A stretch of 22,322 nt of DNA from Deltaproteobacteria bacterium (GTDB lineage: Bacteria; Desulfobacterota; DSM-4660; Desulfatiglandales; Desulfatiglandaceae): positions 1 to 22,322 of the forward strand of contig QMLZ01000024.1 of assembly GCA_003646995.1 (NCBI GenBank). The letters are read 5' to 3'. The notes below the pieces were generated by a model. It made no database searches. It was not told where the DNA came from and saw only the letters and a list, made by a program, of their open reading frames with translations. The translations under genes and the position numbers were made by a program. Below are positions 21,920 through 22,322 of the stretch, piece after piece; the stretch's first letter is position 1; every line of letters starts with the position of its first letter.

Positions 21920-22322
21920 TCACGCCCGCTTTTTCAGCCAATCTCCTTGGTCCCATATCGGAACATTATTAAGCTCACACAATCTTATTGTGTGTCCCGT
22001 TCCACCACTGCGCGGCTTCTTTGGATCAACATAAAAAATCCCTGCTGTAGCAGGGGCAAGGGACAATGCCCGTGAACCAAGAACCTTCAATGCATCCCTT
22101 ATGAGGTAAAGGGCCTTCACCGTGGACCTGTTCTTTACACGTAACCTCATGTATAGCTTAATGAGGCCAGCAATCCCAGGTGTTGCTTCCATGGCCTGCC
22201 GGCAAGCCTCTTCCAATTCAGAACCAGGAATTGCATCAAGGGGGTAAACTTGCGAATGGGGATCAATCCTCTTCTTTGCGTGGGTCTCATAGGGTAAAAC
22301 ATATTGCAGCCTGGATGGGTCA
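21920..22322 (-). CDS. SLOG-like nucleotide-binding protein, C-terminal part (partial, runs off right edge)
   Basis: A minus-strand frame open to the right edge, ending in TGA at 21920; 133 residues are visible and the start lies outside. A shorter reading from a TTG at 22216 is not needed, because the frame continues without stop through 22322 (DPSRLQYVLPYETHAKKRID and beyond). The C-terminal segment LSLAPATAGIFYVDPKK followed by GGTGHTIRLCELNNVPIWDQ has the pattern of the SLOG (DprA/LOG-like) Rossmann superfamily: a predicted strand, the glycine-rich GGTGHTIR loop, then a helix and a NNVPI strand. Similar small proteins are common in phages and islands, and function is unknown. It lies on the far side of the tmRNA fragment, as expected for mobile-element cargo. 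Confidence 0.5.
   Translation of the reverse strand, partial: DPSRLQYVLPYETHAKKRIDPHSQVYPLDAIPGSELEEACRQAMEATPGIAGLIKLYMRLRVKNRSTVKALYLIRDALKVLGSRALSLAPATAGIFYVDPKKPRSGGTGHTIRLCELNNVPIWDQGDWLKKRA

Noticed and set aside
21762..22034. 90-residue plus-strand frame opposite the SLOG-like gene
   Set aside because: It runs antisense to the SLOG-like frame and crosses the CCCCC repeat, with no protein family features.

Overview
The window looks like chromosomal DNA of an anaerobic bacterium, most probably a Desulfobacterota/Syntrophobacterales-type (former Deltaproteobacteria) organism. This is inferred from the gene content: an Aquifex-type one-chain aconitase, a Clp1-type P-loop kinase, a HyuA/HyuB pair behind a branched-chain-type ABC importer, and FadD-type acyl-CoA metabolism. 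No rRNA, complete tRNA or CRISPR array was seen.

Left part (1-4947). The tail of a zinc alcohol dehydrogenase is followed one base later by a Clp1/Grc3-like P-loop protein (+). A FetA-FetB type ABC exporter (-) comes next; its ATPase start is overlapped by a remnant of a winged-helix regulator. Behind that is a small secreted protein of unknown function (-). Diverging from it across a perfect inverted repeat is a two-gene plus-strand unit: a small cytoplasmic sulfite-oxidase-fold molybdoenzyme and a trans-sulfuration PLP enzyme.

Central part (4944-14172). One long minus-strand operon reads livK-livH-livM-livG-livF-hyuA-hyuB, with every junction after livH overlapping. It encodes a complete branched-chain-amino-acid-type (HAAT) importer followed by a two-subunit ATP-dependent cyclic-amide hydrolase of the hydantoinase/5-oxoprolinase family. 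A GntR/FCD regulator is divergently transcribed. The shared 185-bp promoter region has back-to-back -35 boxes and two inverted repeats. The simplest reading is a substrate-inducible uptake and ring-opening system for a hydantoin-, oxoproline- or lactam-like compound.

Right-central part (14197-21386). All genes are on the minus strand: an acyl-CoA synthetase, a DUF1445 (YcsI / D-glutamate cyclase-like) protein, a DUF72 protein overlapping an Aquifex-type aconitase, an MBL-fold hydrolase and a PaaI-like hotdog thioesterase.

Right edge (21387-22322). A gene-poor strip holds an intrinsic terminator and a 20-nt sequence matching the 3' end of bacterial tmRNA (ssrA) with no tmRNA body beside it. 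Beyond that lie a tandem CCCCC repeat and the 3' end of a SLOG-like (Rossmann nucleotide-binding) gene that runs off the edge. This looks like the junction of a mobile element integrated into ssrA, with the element probably extending to the right.
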